NCBI RefSeq assembly: GCF_030412785.1
Contig: NZ_CP125295.1
Span: 2,294,001 to 2,358,000, forward strand
Origin: Paraburkholderia sabiae
GTDB lineage: Bacteria > Pseudomonadota > Gammaproteobacteria > Burkholderiales > Burkholderiaceae
Direction: 5' to 3'
Length of the DNA: 64,000 nucleotides
Shown: piece by piece, positions 1-6,945 of the stretch
Layout of the letters: each line of letters opens with the position of its first letter
Numbering within the stretch: position 1 is the first letter of the stretch
Position numbers and translations under genes: made by a program
The notes under the pieces: generated by a model
Databases searched by the model: none
Told to the model about the DNA's origin: nothing
Seen by the model: the letters and a program-made list of their open reading frames with translations, nothing else

Positions 1-654
1 CGCGAATGCAATTGCCAGTTCATCGGGGTCCAAGCCTTTGATTTGATCGACACTCAGGCCCGCTGCAATCAGAGGTTTCCAAAGCCTTGAATCCTCTTTC
101 GCATTGGCAAAGTTTGAGATGTCCGAACGTTTCAGGCCCAAAGGCTGATAGTCGGATTCGAATGCATCCGCCGTACCAATCGGTAGATTAAGCTGCCGTG
201 CCTCAAGGTTCTTTTTCGAGAGGTCATTGGTAGCATTCACGATTGCGCCGCCCGCCGCCAGCGCCGTGCCGCCCACTTTCAGAAAGTCTTTGCGCAGTCC
301 GCTAAGGTTGGTCCAGCTTCGAATCGTCGCAACCAGACTGCGGTTTGTCTTGTCGGTATTCTTGAGAATCTTTTCCGAGTCCCGCGCCGCAAAGTGAATG
401 TTTTGAGCGAACAGAAAGCTGTAGCTCTGCGTGCCCGTCATCTTGCTTGAGTTGACGATTTGCGCGGTATGGGCCATATGGGCGTCAAGTGCGGCGGCGC
501 TGTCTGCGGCTTCGCGGGCATTCTGTGCACTACCCGCCCAAGGGTCTGCACCTTCCTTTGCTTCCTCCCGGTATTTCTCGAACTTCCGCAAAAATTCGGC
601 GAACTGCGAATCGTCCACTGGGATTAAAAGCACGCCGTGTGTGTTCTCTGCCAT
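1..654 (-). CDS. Phage-like protein of unknown function, 3' end outside window
   Basis: An open leftward frame runs off the left edge, so the C-terminus is missing; about 218 residues are visible. I chose the ATG at 654 because GGGCGG lies just upstream. A second in-frame ATG at 666 has no ribosome binding site. The N-terminal third is charged and helical, and is followed by a Gly/Ala-rich stretch (GGTALAAGGAIVNA). The next part reads like the 'short segment, then a choice of residue, then AGLSVDQIKGLDPDEL' pattern that I associate with phage tape-measure or injection proteins. That resemblance is an impression, not a domain call. It is the last visible gene of the leftward run that begins near 4810. 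GC content and codon use are lower than in the host genes further right. Confidence 0.6.
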   Translation of the reverse strand, partial: MAENTHGVLLIPVDDSQFAEFLRKFEKYREEAKEGADPWAGSAQNAREAADSAAALDAHMAHTAQIVNSSKMTGTQSYSFLFAQNIHFAARDSEKILKNTDKTNRSLVATIRSWTNLSGLRKDFLKVGGTALAAGGAIVNATNDLSKKNLEARQLNLPIGTADAFESDYQPLGLKRSDISNFANAKEDSRLWKPLIAAGLSVDQIKGLDPDELAIAFA

Positions 655-727
655 CTTGCCGCCCATAGTAGTACTGATATCTGACTTTGCAATCAAGTGC
701 AATTGCAATCTCTTTCACGAGGCCGCG

Positions 728-1024
728 CTAGTGCCGGGTTTCGTTACCCTGTACCACCTTCGCCATCCGCTGGGCGGTCTCGAATGCAGCAATATGTGCC
801 TCTGCTACCAACTGCCCTACCGCGTCAACCACCTTGTCATCAGGCAAGCGAACTGCCAGCTTCGCCAATTCGCAACCAACGCTATGCAACAAAGCGCCAA
901 TGTTCCGCACGTTCTCCAATGTTGCATCCTCATTACTGAGAATCTCGCGCGCATCCTGCAAATACTCCGCCGCGTTTTCCAAAATGATCTCCCGGTAGTC
1001 AACCGGATATGTTCCTGTTTCCAT
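728..1024 (-). CDS. Hypothetical protein (98 aa) of the accessory element
   Basis: I do not recognise this protein. It is a mostly helical 98-residue product starting METGTYPVDY, without signal peptide or membrane segment. The gene starts 3 bases after the stop of the gene to its right, so it is almost certainly co-transcribed and perhaps translationally coupled. Position and compact packing suggest a phage or satellite accessory gene. Nothing in the sequence identifies a function. Confidence 0.6.
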   Translation of the reverse strand: METGTYPVDYREIILENAAEYLQDAREILSNEDATLENVRNIGALLHSVGCELAKLAVRLPDDKVVDAVGQLVAEAHIAAFETAQRMAKVVQGNETRH

Positions 1025-1027
1025 GAT

Positions 1028-1555
1028 TTACCCCGCTTTGTGTTCGCGGCTCCCCGGTCTTTGACCAATCGGACCAAACGCCCGTTTTTCGCCGTGGTGT
1101 TGCGATTCGCCCATTCCCTCACGGATGCGGCGCTGGTTGTCGAGTCGTTCCCGTTGCTCAGAGGTAGATAGTGCATCCCATGCCTCTTGGCTTTCCTGAA
1201 TCTGGCGGTCCCATTCACCCGTAGCCTTGTCCCGCATCTTTTGATTTCTCGCTACCAGCTTCATGCCCTCGCTAACGTGCTGGGCGTTGCCACCATCCGC
1301 AATGAACGCGTCATACTTCGCCATGACTTCATCATCATCCGAAAAGTGCGCCATCAGAATCCCGACCATTTCGCCCTCCAGTTCTTTGAGGCGCGTTAGG
1401 CACGACCCCTTACGCAATTCCCACGTTTCGCGGAGATTCGGCGGCGTGCTGTCGTCAGCATCCTTTAGCGATGCGTTGCACTCTGTCAGCGAAGCAATGC
1501 ATTCCTGCATCTGTTTGAGATTCGCCAATACTTCGGCGGGGGTTTCCTTACTCAT
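1028..1555 (-). CDS. Hypothetical coiled-coil-like protein (175 aa) of the accessory element
   Basis: I do not recognise this protein. It is charged and predicted mostly helical. The N-terminal third (MSKETPAEVLANLKQMQECI) has regular Leu/Ile spacing compatible with a coiled coil, and the C-terminal third is rich in Arg, Gln and Gly and probably disordered. Its start overlaps the stop of the upstream gene in an ATGA arrangement, so the two are likely translationally coupled. No membrane segment or enzyme motif is visible. Confidence 0.6.
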   Translation of the reverse strand: MSKETPAEVLANLKQMQECIASLTECNASLKDADDSTPPNLRETWELRKGSCLTRLKELEGEMVGILMAHFSDDDEVMAKYDAFIADGGNAQHVSEGMKLVARNQKMRDKATGEWDRQIQESQEAWDALSTSEQRERLDNQRRIREGMGESQHHGEKRAFGPIGQRPGSREHKAG

Positions 1556-1722
1556 CGCTTCCCTTCCCTGTCTTTTAAAAGACGGCGGATATGTTCGCGG
1601 TATTGCTCGCCTGTCATGACAACCGAACGCGACGGCTCCGCTACTACCGGGGTTTGCCGGTTGTACGTGCGCGGCTTGACTCTCTTTCGATAGCCGTGAT
1701 TCTCTTCGTCGCGTTCGGTCAT
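1552..1722 (-). CDS. Small basic hypothetical protein (56 aa)
   Basis: The open frame extends upstream to 1791, but the ATG at 1722 (MTERDEENHG) is preferred. It lies 10 bases after the stop of the previous gene and has GAGG at a suitable distance. The product is very basic (KRVKPRTYNRQ, RRLLKDREGKR), which would suit a nucleic-acid-binding or scaffold role, but no family is recognised. It ends in an ATGA overlap with the next gene leftward. Confidence 0.5.
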   Translation of the reverse strand: MTERDEENHGYRKRVKPRTYNRQTPVVAEPSRSVVMTGEQYREHIRRLLKDREGKR

Positions 1723-1732
1723 GATTGCCTCA

Positions 1733-2311
1733 CTAGGTAACGGCCCCCGGCACAATGGTCGGGATTCGCATACGCCGTTTGTTTTCGTCAATAAACGGAC
1801 CTACCTGAATTGGTCCTTTGAACTGATTCATCCATGCGCTCATGTCGCCTTCAAATTCGACAATATCGCGGCCCGCACGGTCTTTAAGGTGAATCTCAAC
1901 CAGTTCGCCGCGCCGTTCCGGGGCTTGCATGGCTTCACGCAAAACCGTGGTGCGCATGCCGTCAACCGGCTTTTTTGTTTTCTCGTCTATGTGATCGAAA
2001 TAGACGTCATCGGGCGTTTTCTTGAGCGACGCCATAACGGGCCATGTCGTGCCGTGCGGCATCAGCTTTTGCAATAGGCGGCGTTCATACGTTGCCGGTG
2101 TTTCATCCGCTTGCGGATAGATCGCAACGACACGATTTGCCTGTAGCACGCGGTCCAACTCGTCGCGCACCTGTTCAAAGGGTTTACGATCTTTTCCCAT
2201 GAAGTCTTGAGGATTGTTTCCCATGTAGTCACGTGTGATCTTGTGGTGTTCTACGGGGCGCTTCCTGATTTCCTCTACTTCATCCTGCTTGAGGTCGTAT
2301 CCACGGCTCAT
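1733..2311 (-). CDS. Hypothetical protein (192 aa) with duplicated WMNQFK domain
   Basis: I do not recognise a named family. Residues about 143-165 carry KDRAGRDI, a short acidic stretch, EG and then WMNQFK. The same arrangement is found at residues 64-87 of the adjacent upstream gene (2308-2679), so the two neighbours share a paralogous C-terminal module. The N-terminal 130 residues differ and contain many charged residues. The start overlaps the previous stop (ATGA at 2308-2311). There is no signal peptide or membrane segment. A virion, head-assembly or host-takeover role is possible but not shown. Confidence 0.6.
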   Translation of the reverse strand: MSRGYDLKQDEVEEIRKRPVEHHKITRDYMGNNPQDFMGKDRKPFEQVRDELDRVLQANRVVAIYPQADETPATYERRLLQKLMPHGTTWPVMASLKKTPDDVYFDHIDEKTKKPVDGMRTTVLREAMQAPERRGELVEIHLKDRAGRDIVEFEGDMSAWMNQFKGPIQVGPFIDENKRRMRIPTIVPGAVT

Positions 2312-2679
2312 TGCTTGCCCCCTTGCATTGATGCCTCAATCCGCGTCATGGCTTCATCATGGCGCTTGCGGTTAAGTGCGAGGTCCGGACCAAGGGCGGT
2401 TTGCAGATAGGCGGCCGATTTGAACTGATTCATCCATACGCCCATGTCCGTGCCTTCGTATGTGATGATCTCGCGCCCGGTGCGGTCTTTCGTCACGATT
2501 GCTTTCATTGTTGGCCTCTCTACGGAATCGGCCCGCGCCGTTACTGCCAGTTCGGGATAAGTAACTGCCTTGCCGTACACCTGAATCTCAAGCCGGGTTG
2601 TTTCCATTCGCGCCCGCAACCGTTCGCGCTCCACCTCTGCGGGACTCATCGCGTTAAGGCGGTCTAGGTAGTCGCTCAT
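2308..2679 (-). CDS. Hypothetical protein (123 aa) with duplicated WMNQFK domain
   Basis: The frame is open to 2712, but the ATG at 2679 (MSDYLDRLNA) overlaps the upstream TGA as ATGA, the style used across this operon. Residues 1-35 are helical and charged. Residues 64-87 contain KDRTGREI, EG and WMNQFK, matching the C-terminal module of the next gene leftward with one extra residue. Function unknown. The shared module suggests local gene duplication followed by fusion or loss of the flanking part. Confidence 0.6.
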   Translation of the reverse strand: MSDYLDRLNAMSPAEVERERLRARMETTRLEIQVYGKAVTYPELAVTARADSVERPTMKAIVTKDRTGREIITYEGTDMGVWMNQFKSAAYLQTALGPDLALNRKRHDEAMTRIEASMQGGKQ

Positions 2680-2954
2680 GCTTTTCTCCCATCCCACGGA
2701 CTCTTGACCCAATCATCGTCATCAACGATTTCAACCGGGGGCGTGGTGTCAGCGTGTTCAATTGCAATTTCAGATACCCGGTCCCGCACCGCGTGCTGCA
2801 AACGCCACACGGCGCGTTCTGTGCGGGTCATGTTAATAAAGCGTTGTACTTCATCGCTTAGGGGCTTTTCTTGCGCCGCCAGCAACGAATCTGCACGCGC
2901 CATCAGTTCGGGATGCGATGCCAGCAATTCGGCCAAATCAGGCGGTAGGGTCAC
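2676..2954 (-). CDS. Hypothetical protein (92 aa) of the accessory element
   Basis: I do not recognise this protein. It begins MTLPPDLAELLASHPEL, contains a helical central part (LSDEVQRFINMTRTERAVWR), and ends with an acidic patch (EIVDDDDWVK). It overlaps the preceding gene by 17 bases and the following gene by an ATGA, so it belongs to the same leftward operon. No metal, nucleotide or membrane motif is visible. Confidence 0.55.
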   Translation of the reverse strand: MTLPPDLAELLASHPELMARADSLLAAQEKPLSDEVQRFINMTRTERAVWRLQHAVRDRVSEIAIEHADTTPPVEIVDDDDWVKSPWDGRKA

Positions 2955-3147
2955 GGTGTGCTACCTCATCGCGATACTTCATTGCAGCGGATTCCAGTTT
3001 GGCGATACTACTTTGATACGCGAGCATTACCGGGTGTTTGGGGTTCAAATGCCCTTGTACTGCTTCCCGATGCTTGGTTAGCTCATATACCGCCTCATAT
3101 GTCTCTACTAAAACGCGGTGAGTAGCTATTCTCGTATCGCTCATCAT
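2938..3147 (-). CDS. Small hypothetical protein (69 aa)
   Basis: Two consecutive ATG codons open the frame (MMSDTRIATH), with a weak GGAA upstream; the second is as likely as the first. The product is a single helical unit of 69 residues without recognised motif. It follows the terminase-small-like gene by about 46 bases and overlaps the next gene, in line with one polycistronic message. Confidence 0.5.
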   Translation of the reverse strand: MMSDTRIATHRVLVETYEAVYELTKHREAVQGHLNPKHPVMLAYQSSIAKLESAAMKYRDEVAHRDPTA

Positions 3148-3193
3148 CGTTTCCAGTGTATGGGCCTTGGATACAGGTGCTTTAGGAGTCTGG

Positions 3194-3427
3194 CTAGCGC
3201 GTCCGGTATGTTTTCTTGCCTACTGCCTCTGCTACCGCCGCATTGAATCGGTCCTTTAGCTCATCGTCGCTGCCAAGCCATCGATAGAACGTCGTGCGTG
3301 ATGGATACTCGGGCCGCGATGCCAGAATTACCTCCAGATACCCGCCCTCCGCTACCGCATTGATAATGTCGTCAATCGTTGCGGCGGGCCAATGTTTGCG
3401 GGTGGGCGATTCGATTTGATCCATCAT
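3194..3427 (-). CDS. HTH protein resembling a phage terminase small subunit
   Basis: The frame is open to 3499, but the ATG pair at 3427/3424 (MMDQIES) is preferred, giving 77 residues. Residues 15-65 read TIDDIINAVAEGGYLEVIL, then PSRTTFYRWLGSDDELKDRF. This is the helix-turn-helix layout (a repeated 'search' helix, then a Ser/Thr-rich turn and Y-R-W recognition helix) seen in small terminase subunits and related phage DNA-binding proteins. A true terminase would be expected next to a large subunit, and none is visible here. A regulator or a satellite packaging-redirecting protein is therefore equally possible. A transposase-type HTH is an alternative. Confidence 0.4.
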   Translation of the reverse strand: MMDQIESPTRKHWPAATIDDIINAVAEGGYLEVILASRPEYPSRTTFYRWLGSDDELKDRFNAAVAEAVGKKTYRTR

Positions 3428-3694
3428 CCTGTCTCTGTGCGTTGGAACACGTGTTACAGACAGCATAGAATTTTGACTCGCTAACTTGGAATAGCGCATC
3501 GCACTATTTTTTGCGTTGTCAAATCGTTTTGGCCCACTGCAATTAATTGCCAGTAGTCCTACCTATAGTGCACGCAACGCGTTCGTCAAATCCATCCGCC
3601 GCCGCCGCGTTTAGAGCCCCGCCAGCGGGCCGCGCCTCTCGTCCATCCGTTGGCATTGGCAAGGTGTCGCCAGCGGCGTGGCGGCACCACACCG
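3428..3694. other. Intergenic stretch without convincing gene
   Basis: This spacer separates the replication-type gene from the terminase-small-like operon. It holds the palindrome CAATTAATTG and a TTGACA on the minus strand that could be a -35 element, but no matching -10 at correct spacing. A 7-base inverted pair (GCACTAT near 3501 and ATAGTGC near 3562) is also present. I see no gene here. Confidence 0.3.
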
Positions 3695-4810
3695 TCAATC
3701 GTTTGCCGAGTTAATGAACTTGGCGAAGTGCTTTTTTAGATGCAGCAACGTAGGTGCGGGTGGGTGGCATGCCTTGGAGTCTTCCGAGTCCACAAAATCA
3801 CAGTACGCGTGCCACTGTTGCCCCATCGTCTCTATCAGCGTTTCCAGCGTATCCTCAAGCGGTGACTTGGCTAGTTGCAACGACAACGGATAGAGAACCC
3901 GGCACACCTCATCGGAAAGCATCGTTTCAGAGGCCGGGACGAATCCGGCATCGATGCAGACACGCAATAGTTCGCTCATGTCGTGCCGCATGCTCAGTTC
4001 GATGTAGTGATTGCCTTGTGTCGGCTTTTTCACCTTGCCGGGGTTTTTCTCGCTTCCCTGCGTAGCAGGGGGAGAGCTTGATTGTTCCCCTACAGGGGGA
4101 ACCGGGGTTTCAGGGGTTGGGGTTGCCGTTGGGGTTTCAGGCTTGCCCTGCGCCGCGTTAGCTGGCGCTTGTTGTATGTGTTGTTCCTTAGTCTTTGGTT
4201 GTTGCTTAGTCTTTAAATAATGCTGCGGGGAATATTCCCCGTAGTGTGGTGGGGAATTTTCCCCATCAAGAATTATTCTCATTAAGGCATTAACGGACGG
4301 CCATGCATCAATCGATGCTTTCCCCTCCGCACACAACAGGCGGATATGTAGCGTTGTCGTGTTGTTGTAATCCCTGATCGTGCCGAAATAGCGCATGCGC
4401 TTGGACTCGATTACGTTGTCCAGTTTGTCGAGCGCATATCTAACCTGATCCTCTGTGATATTCAGAGTATTGGCTATGTCCTTGCGGCTCTCTACCCACC
4501 AATACGAATCCCGCTTGTAGGTCGTGAGGCGCGCTTTTCCGTTGTTGGTCTGATACCGGAATACGACATAGGCCAACACCTTGGCGCGGGCGTAATTGCC
4601 GCCGCAAAATGCGATGTATTCCGGGGAGGGTTCGATAAATACGCCCGTCTTTTCCTCTTTTTTATAGGCGTCTACCGTCTGGACTTTGCCGCGTTCGGTT
4701 TTAAGGCGGGATTCTGCGTTGCCATCCATTACCGCCGCCGCGAACATCTCACCATTATCCGGTTTGTCAAAGCCAACAGTTTCCAGACTAGCCTGTTCTG
4801 AAAGGTCCAT
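3695..4810 (-). CDS. Winged-helix replication-initiation-type protein
   Basis: 371 residues. Residues 60-155 read as a winged helix: a WVESRKDIANTLNITEDQV segment, then YALDKLDNVI and a strand pair. This is typical of phage and plasmid replication-initiation or DnaD/RepA-like proteins. A low-complexity linker rich in Pro, Thr and Gln occupies about residues 205-270. A second conserved-looking helical domain follows (about 275-371, ending LLHLKKHFAKFINSAND), similar in layout to phage replication proteins that recruit a helicase. The start ATG has GGAG upstream. Three alternating GACTCCA/TGGAGTC copies lie just upstream and could be its operator or part of an origin. A transcription regulator is the main alternative. 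Confidence 0.5.
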   Translation of the reverse strand: MDLSEQASLETVGFDKPDNGEMFAAAVMDGNAESRLKTERGKVQTVDAYKKEEKTGVFIEPSPEYIAFCGGNYARAKVLAYVVFRYQTNNGKARLTTYKRDSYWWVESRKDIANTLNITEDQVRYALDKLDNVIESKRMRYFGTIRDYNNTTTLHIRLLCAEGKASIDAWPSVNALMRIILDGENSPPHYGEYSPQHYLKTKQQPKTKEQHIQQAPANAAQGKPETPTATPTPETPVPPVGEQSSSPPATQGSEKNPGKVKKPTQGNHYIELSMRHDMSELLRVCIDAGFVPASETMLSDEVCRVLYPLSLQLAKSPLEDTLETLIETMGQQWHAYCDFVDSEDSKACHPPAPTLLHLKKHFAKFINSAND

Positions 4811-4875
4811 TTTTCAGACTCCAAATAATATTTGACAATCACATGGAGTCGATTAAAATCATATTACCGACTCCA
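4811..4875 (-). promoter_or_regulatory. Three alternating 7-mers upstream of the replication-type gene
   Basis: GACTCCA at 4817-4823, its complement TGGAGTC at 4844-4850 and GACTCCA again at 4869-4875 are spaced 25-27 bases apart in an AT-rich stretch directly upstream of the leftward gene. The first pair forms an inverted repeat around a 20-base AT-rich centre. This suits an autoregulatory operator or short iterons, but the role is inferred. Confidence 0.4.
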
Positions 4876-4920
4876 AGCGGTGATTCGTTGTGCCTCTCCA
4901 GCACCAATCAAACGAATCTT

Positions 4921-4953
4921 AAAAAGCCCGATTTTTCCAGAATCGGGCTTTTT
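4921..4953. terminator. Strong bidirectional intrinsic terminator
   Basis: A 13-base-pair perfect stem (AAAAAGCCCGATT paired with AATCGGGCTTTTT) encloses a 7-base loop. It has an A-tract before and a T-tract after, so it can work in both directions. It sits just downstream of the leftward ribbon-helix-helix gene and separates that gene from the replication-type gene. Confidence 0.85.
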
Positions 4954-4956
4954 CTT

Positions 4957-5133
4957 TCATACCGTTGTTTCCGCTGGCTTGCTTGCCTTTTGCTTGTCGA
5001 GAAAATCCCGAAGGGCAGTGCGAGCAATAAAGGACATGGGCATGCCCGTATCCTTGCGCAATTGCTGGATTTCATCGCGCATCGCACGCGGAATTAAAAG
5101 GGTAGTTTGTACGTTGTCGCCGGTCGCGGGCAT
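4957..5133 (-). CDS. Ribbon-helix-helix (CopG/Arc-type) DNA-binding protein
   Basis: A 58-residue protein. Residues 9-15 (QTTLLIP) form the DNA-reading strand, residues 16-30 (RAMRDEIQQLRKDTG) the first helix and residues 33-47 (MSFIARTALRDFLDK) the second helix, the classic ribbon-helix-helix order. Such proteins bind DNA as dimers and usually repress their own promoter. A perfect 8-base inverted repeat lies 45-72 bases upstream (5178-5205) and is a natural operator candidate. A strong terminator directly follows the gene, so it is probably monocistronic. It could control copy number, an antitoxin-like function or lysogeny of the element. No toxin partner is adjacent. Confidence 0.75.
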   Translation of the reverse strand: MPATGDNVQTTLLIPRAMRDEIQQLRKDTGMPMSFIARTALRDFLDKQKASKPAETTV

Positions 5134-5155
5134 GATGAACTCCGTTCGTTAATGG

Positions 5156-5284
5156 TCACTCCCCACCTTAACGTGTCTTATTTGAAAGTCAACATGGTCA
5201 AATAAAAAGAAAACAATTCGGACGCTTGCCATTGTCCTATACTGGAATCACTGAGGGGGTTTGATTGGCCCCCTTGGGGAGTGA
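5156..5284. repeat. 10-base inverted repeat flanking the control region
   Basis: TCACTCCCCA at 5156-5165 and TGGGGAGTGA at 5275-5284 are exact reverse complements about 110 bases apart. Inside them lie the putative operator and a small GGGGG/CCCCC hairpin (about 5254-5274). The arrangement may be structural or a pair of protein sites. Its role is unknown. Confidence 0.5.
5178..5205 (-). promoter_or_regulatory. Candidate operator of the ribbon-helix-helix gene
   Basis: TTATTTGA (5178-5185) and TCAAATAA (5198-5205) form a perfect 8-base inverted repeat with a 12-base spacer. It lies 45-72 bases upstream of the leftward start codon, where a promoter would be expected. TTGACC and TTGACT on the minus strand overlap it as possible -35 elements. 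Confidence 0.5.
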
Positions 5285-5434
5285 TGGACCTGCGTAGTAA
5301 AAGGGGATTGGGTTTTCGGTTTGGTTACTCAATCCCCTCTCTCATTTCTGTTCCCTTGTTTTTCTCTGAAATTGCGCTGAAAAGCCGCAAGTGGCGTTTA
5401 TTCGCTTTTCAAATTCTTTCGAATGGAGTCGGCT

Positions 5435-5614
5435 ATGGATACGGGGTTTAAAGGCGTAGAGGCGCGGCCCGATGCCGGGGCGCTGGTGGATGCGTGCGCG
5501 ATGCTTGGAATAGGTCTGACGGTAGATCTGGCTCGCCAGCTTGGCATCGATCTGGGGGCGGCGTTCGGTACTCAGGCAGGGGTGCTGCCGTCGATTGTCG
5601 AGCGCTGGCTATAA
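5435..5614 (+). CDS. Small hypothetical protein (59 aa) with own terminator
   Basis: The frame opens at 5423, but the ATG at 5435 (MDTGFKGVEA) has GGAG six bases upstream and is preferred. The product is a small Ala/Leu/Gly-rich protein (DACAMLGIGLTVDLARQLGI) with no recognised motif. A clear intrinsic terminator follows at once, which together with the ribosome binding site supports a real gene. It is the only rightward gene of the accessory element. Confidence 0.5.
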   Translation: MDTGFKGVEARPDAGALVDACAMLGIGLTVDLARQLGIDLGAAFGTQAGVLPSIVERWL

Positions 5615-5622
5615 CGCAACAG

Positions 5623-5650
5623 GGGCGCTTGTCAGGTAGCGCCCTTTTTT
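5623..5650 (+). terminator. Intrinsic terminator of the small rightward gene
   Basis: GGGCGCT (5623-5629) pairs with AGCGCCC (5638-5644) and is followed by six T residues. Confidence 0.8.
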
Positions 5651-5667
5651 GAAATTGGTTGCAGCGC

Positions 5668-6243
5668 CTACAGTACGCCCGTAGCTCGCATCAGTAGAAT
5701 GGCGGGCCACACAATCCAGTAGACAATCGTCGCGGCTCCCACAATGATGCAAGCCCGCACCGCATGTAATGCTGGCTTGGAAAGCTGGCGGTTGACCTGA
5801 AAGCGGATGGACTTGGCGGGACCATCTTTCGAGCGCACGCCCGCCAGTACAGGCGGTGTCATGTGGCTGAACACCTGCATCTGGAAATACTCTTTCGGCC
5901 CAAGCGAACCAATACTGATTTTGTAGGTTCCATCAGCGCCTGTCGTTTCCTCGTAGGTGCGCGGCGGATGCAATTGAAAATGATCTGGCTTGGTTCGGTG
6001 CGTAATCTCAACGTCTTCGGCGGCCTTGCGCCCAAGGTTCTGCACGGTCAAGGTTGCCGTTTGCACTAGAAGCGGTTGGGGCTGATTAGGCAAAGGCACG
6101 CGAAAGGTGAAGTCGTGAGGTATCCAGTACGCCACTTTCGCCCCCGGTGAAAACAGGCGCTGGATACCCAAAAAGACAAGTCCCACAATCCCCGTGATGA
6201 TCGCGCTAATGATCTTGTCTGATATGCCCTCTGTACCGTGCAT
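5668..6243 (-). CDS. Two-membrane-segment protein of unknown function
   Basis: 191 residues from the ATG at 6243 (MHGTEGISDK), which has GAGGGG upstream. The open frame reaches 6432, but without a better start. Residues 8-28 (ISAIITGIVGLVFLGIQRLF) form one membrane helix, and a second lies near the C-terminus (ACIIVGAATIVYWIVWPAILLM). Between them is a soluble beta-rich domain of about 120 residues (LLVQTATLTVQNLGRKAAEDVEI) that resembles an immunoglobulin-like or DUF-type extracytoplasmic fold. It faces the host junction and its terminator side meets the small rightward gene. Such membrane proteins at prophage edges are often superinfection-exclusion or lysogenic-conversion genes, but that is inference. 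Confidence 0.6.
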   Translation of the reverse strand: MHGTEGISDKIISAIITGIVGLVFLGIQRLFSPGAKVAYWIPHDFTFRVPLPNQPQPLLVQTATLTVQNLGRKAAEDVEITHRTKPDHFQLHPPRTYEETTGADGTYKISIGSLGPKEYFQMQVFSHMTPPVLAGVRSKDGPAKSIRFQVNRQLSKPALHAVRACIIVGAATIVYWIVWPAILLMRATGVL

Positions 6244-6420
6244 GCGTAGCCCCTCATGTGGTTTTGATGGACGAAAGTCTGCCACAACGTGAGACGCGCC
6301 CCGGTTCTGCGAATAAAACAGAGGTCTTGAGTTGTTGTGTGGCGGGCCGGGAAAGCTGGCTGTAGCTTGGGCGTGATTCAACGGCGGGGTACGGGACAAA
6401 TCAGTTGCAGAAACGCGACG

Positions 6421-6510
6421 CCTTACCTGCATCCTTCGAAAAACAAGGTAACCGTTAGGTAAGGTTACCCACTCAGAGGCTGTAAAGCCTTATGCAGCAA
6501 GGCTTTGAGG
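6421..6510. repeat. Repeat-rich junction between accessory element and host gene
   Basis: Several inverted repeats are packed here: CCTTACCT (6421-6428) with AGGTAAGG (6457-6464), GGTAACC (6447-6453) with GGTTACC (6463-6469), and AAAGCCTT (6484-6491) with AAGGCTTT (6499-6506). The last hairpin lies 13 bases beyond the stop codon of the leftward mop-like gene. It could be that gene's terminator or part of an attachment site. Base composition changes here from element to host. Confidence 0.45.
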
Positions 6511-6519
6511 GTTCAAAAC

Positions 6520-6945
6520 TCACTCAACGCCGACGATCACACTCGACGCCTTGAAGATCGCCGCAGCCGCCTTGCCGCTCGCGAGGCCGAGACGGTCGAC
6601 GCTGTCATTCGTGACGATGGCCGCGATCTGCGCGCCGCCTGCCGCCGAGATGATGACCTCGCTGTTAACGGCGCCCTTCGTGACCGACGCGACCGTGCCC
6701 GCGACGCAATTGCGCGCCGACACCTTGCTGCTGTCCGCATCGACCATCACGATCACCGACGACGCCTTGACGAGCGCGAACGCGTCCTTGCCAGCCGCGA
6801 GTCCGAGCGACGTCGCGCTGCCGTGCGTGATGACCGCGACGATCTCGAGTCCGTCCTGCGTGCGGAGCGTGACTTCGTCGTTGACGGCGCCGTTCTTGAC
6901 GGCCGACACCTGGCCGGCGAAATGATTACGGGCGCTGGTACGCAT
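6520..6945 (-). CDS. Di-domain Mop-type molybdate-binding protein
   Basis: 141 residues made of two repeated Mop/TOBE units (about 1-69 and 73-141). Each starts with a SARN motif (SARNHFAGQVSAVKNGAVND and SARNCVAGTVASVTKGAVNS) and ends with KASSVIV. Paired Mop domains bind molybdate or tungstate oxyanions in the cytoplasm and serve in storage or homeostasis (ModG/Mop type). This fits a genome with a molybdenum-dependent nitrate reductase. The ATG at 6945 has GGAG upstream. The much longer open frame that reaches 7443 has no support. The element/host boundary is just beyond its stop codon. Confidence 0.85.
   Translation of the reverse strand: MRTSARNHFAGQVSAVKNGAVNDEVTLRTQDGLEIVAVITHGSATSLGLAAGKDAFALVKASSVIVMVDADSSKVSARNCVAGTVASVTKGAVNSEVIISAAGGAQIAAIVTNDSVDRLGLASGKAAAAIFKASSVIVGVE

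Noticed and set aside
5227..5247. Promoter TTGCCA/TATACT before the small rightward gene
   Set aside because: The spacing between the two hexamers is only 6 bases, too short for a sigma-70 promoter.
6500..6530. tRNA-like GGTTCAAAACTC near the element boundary
   Set aside because: It looks like a T-loop, but there is no acceptor stem, anticodon arm or CCA end around it.
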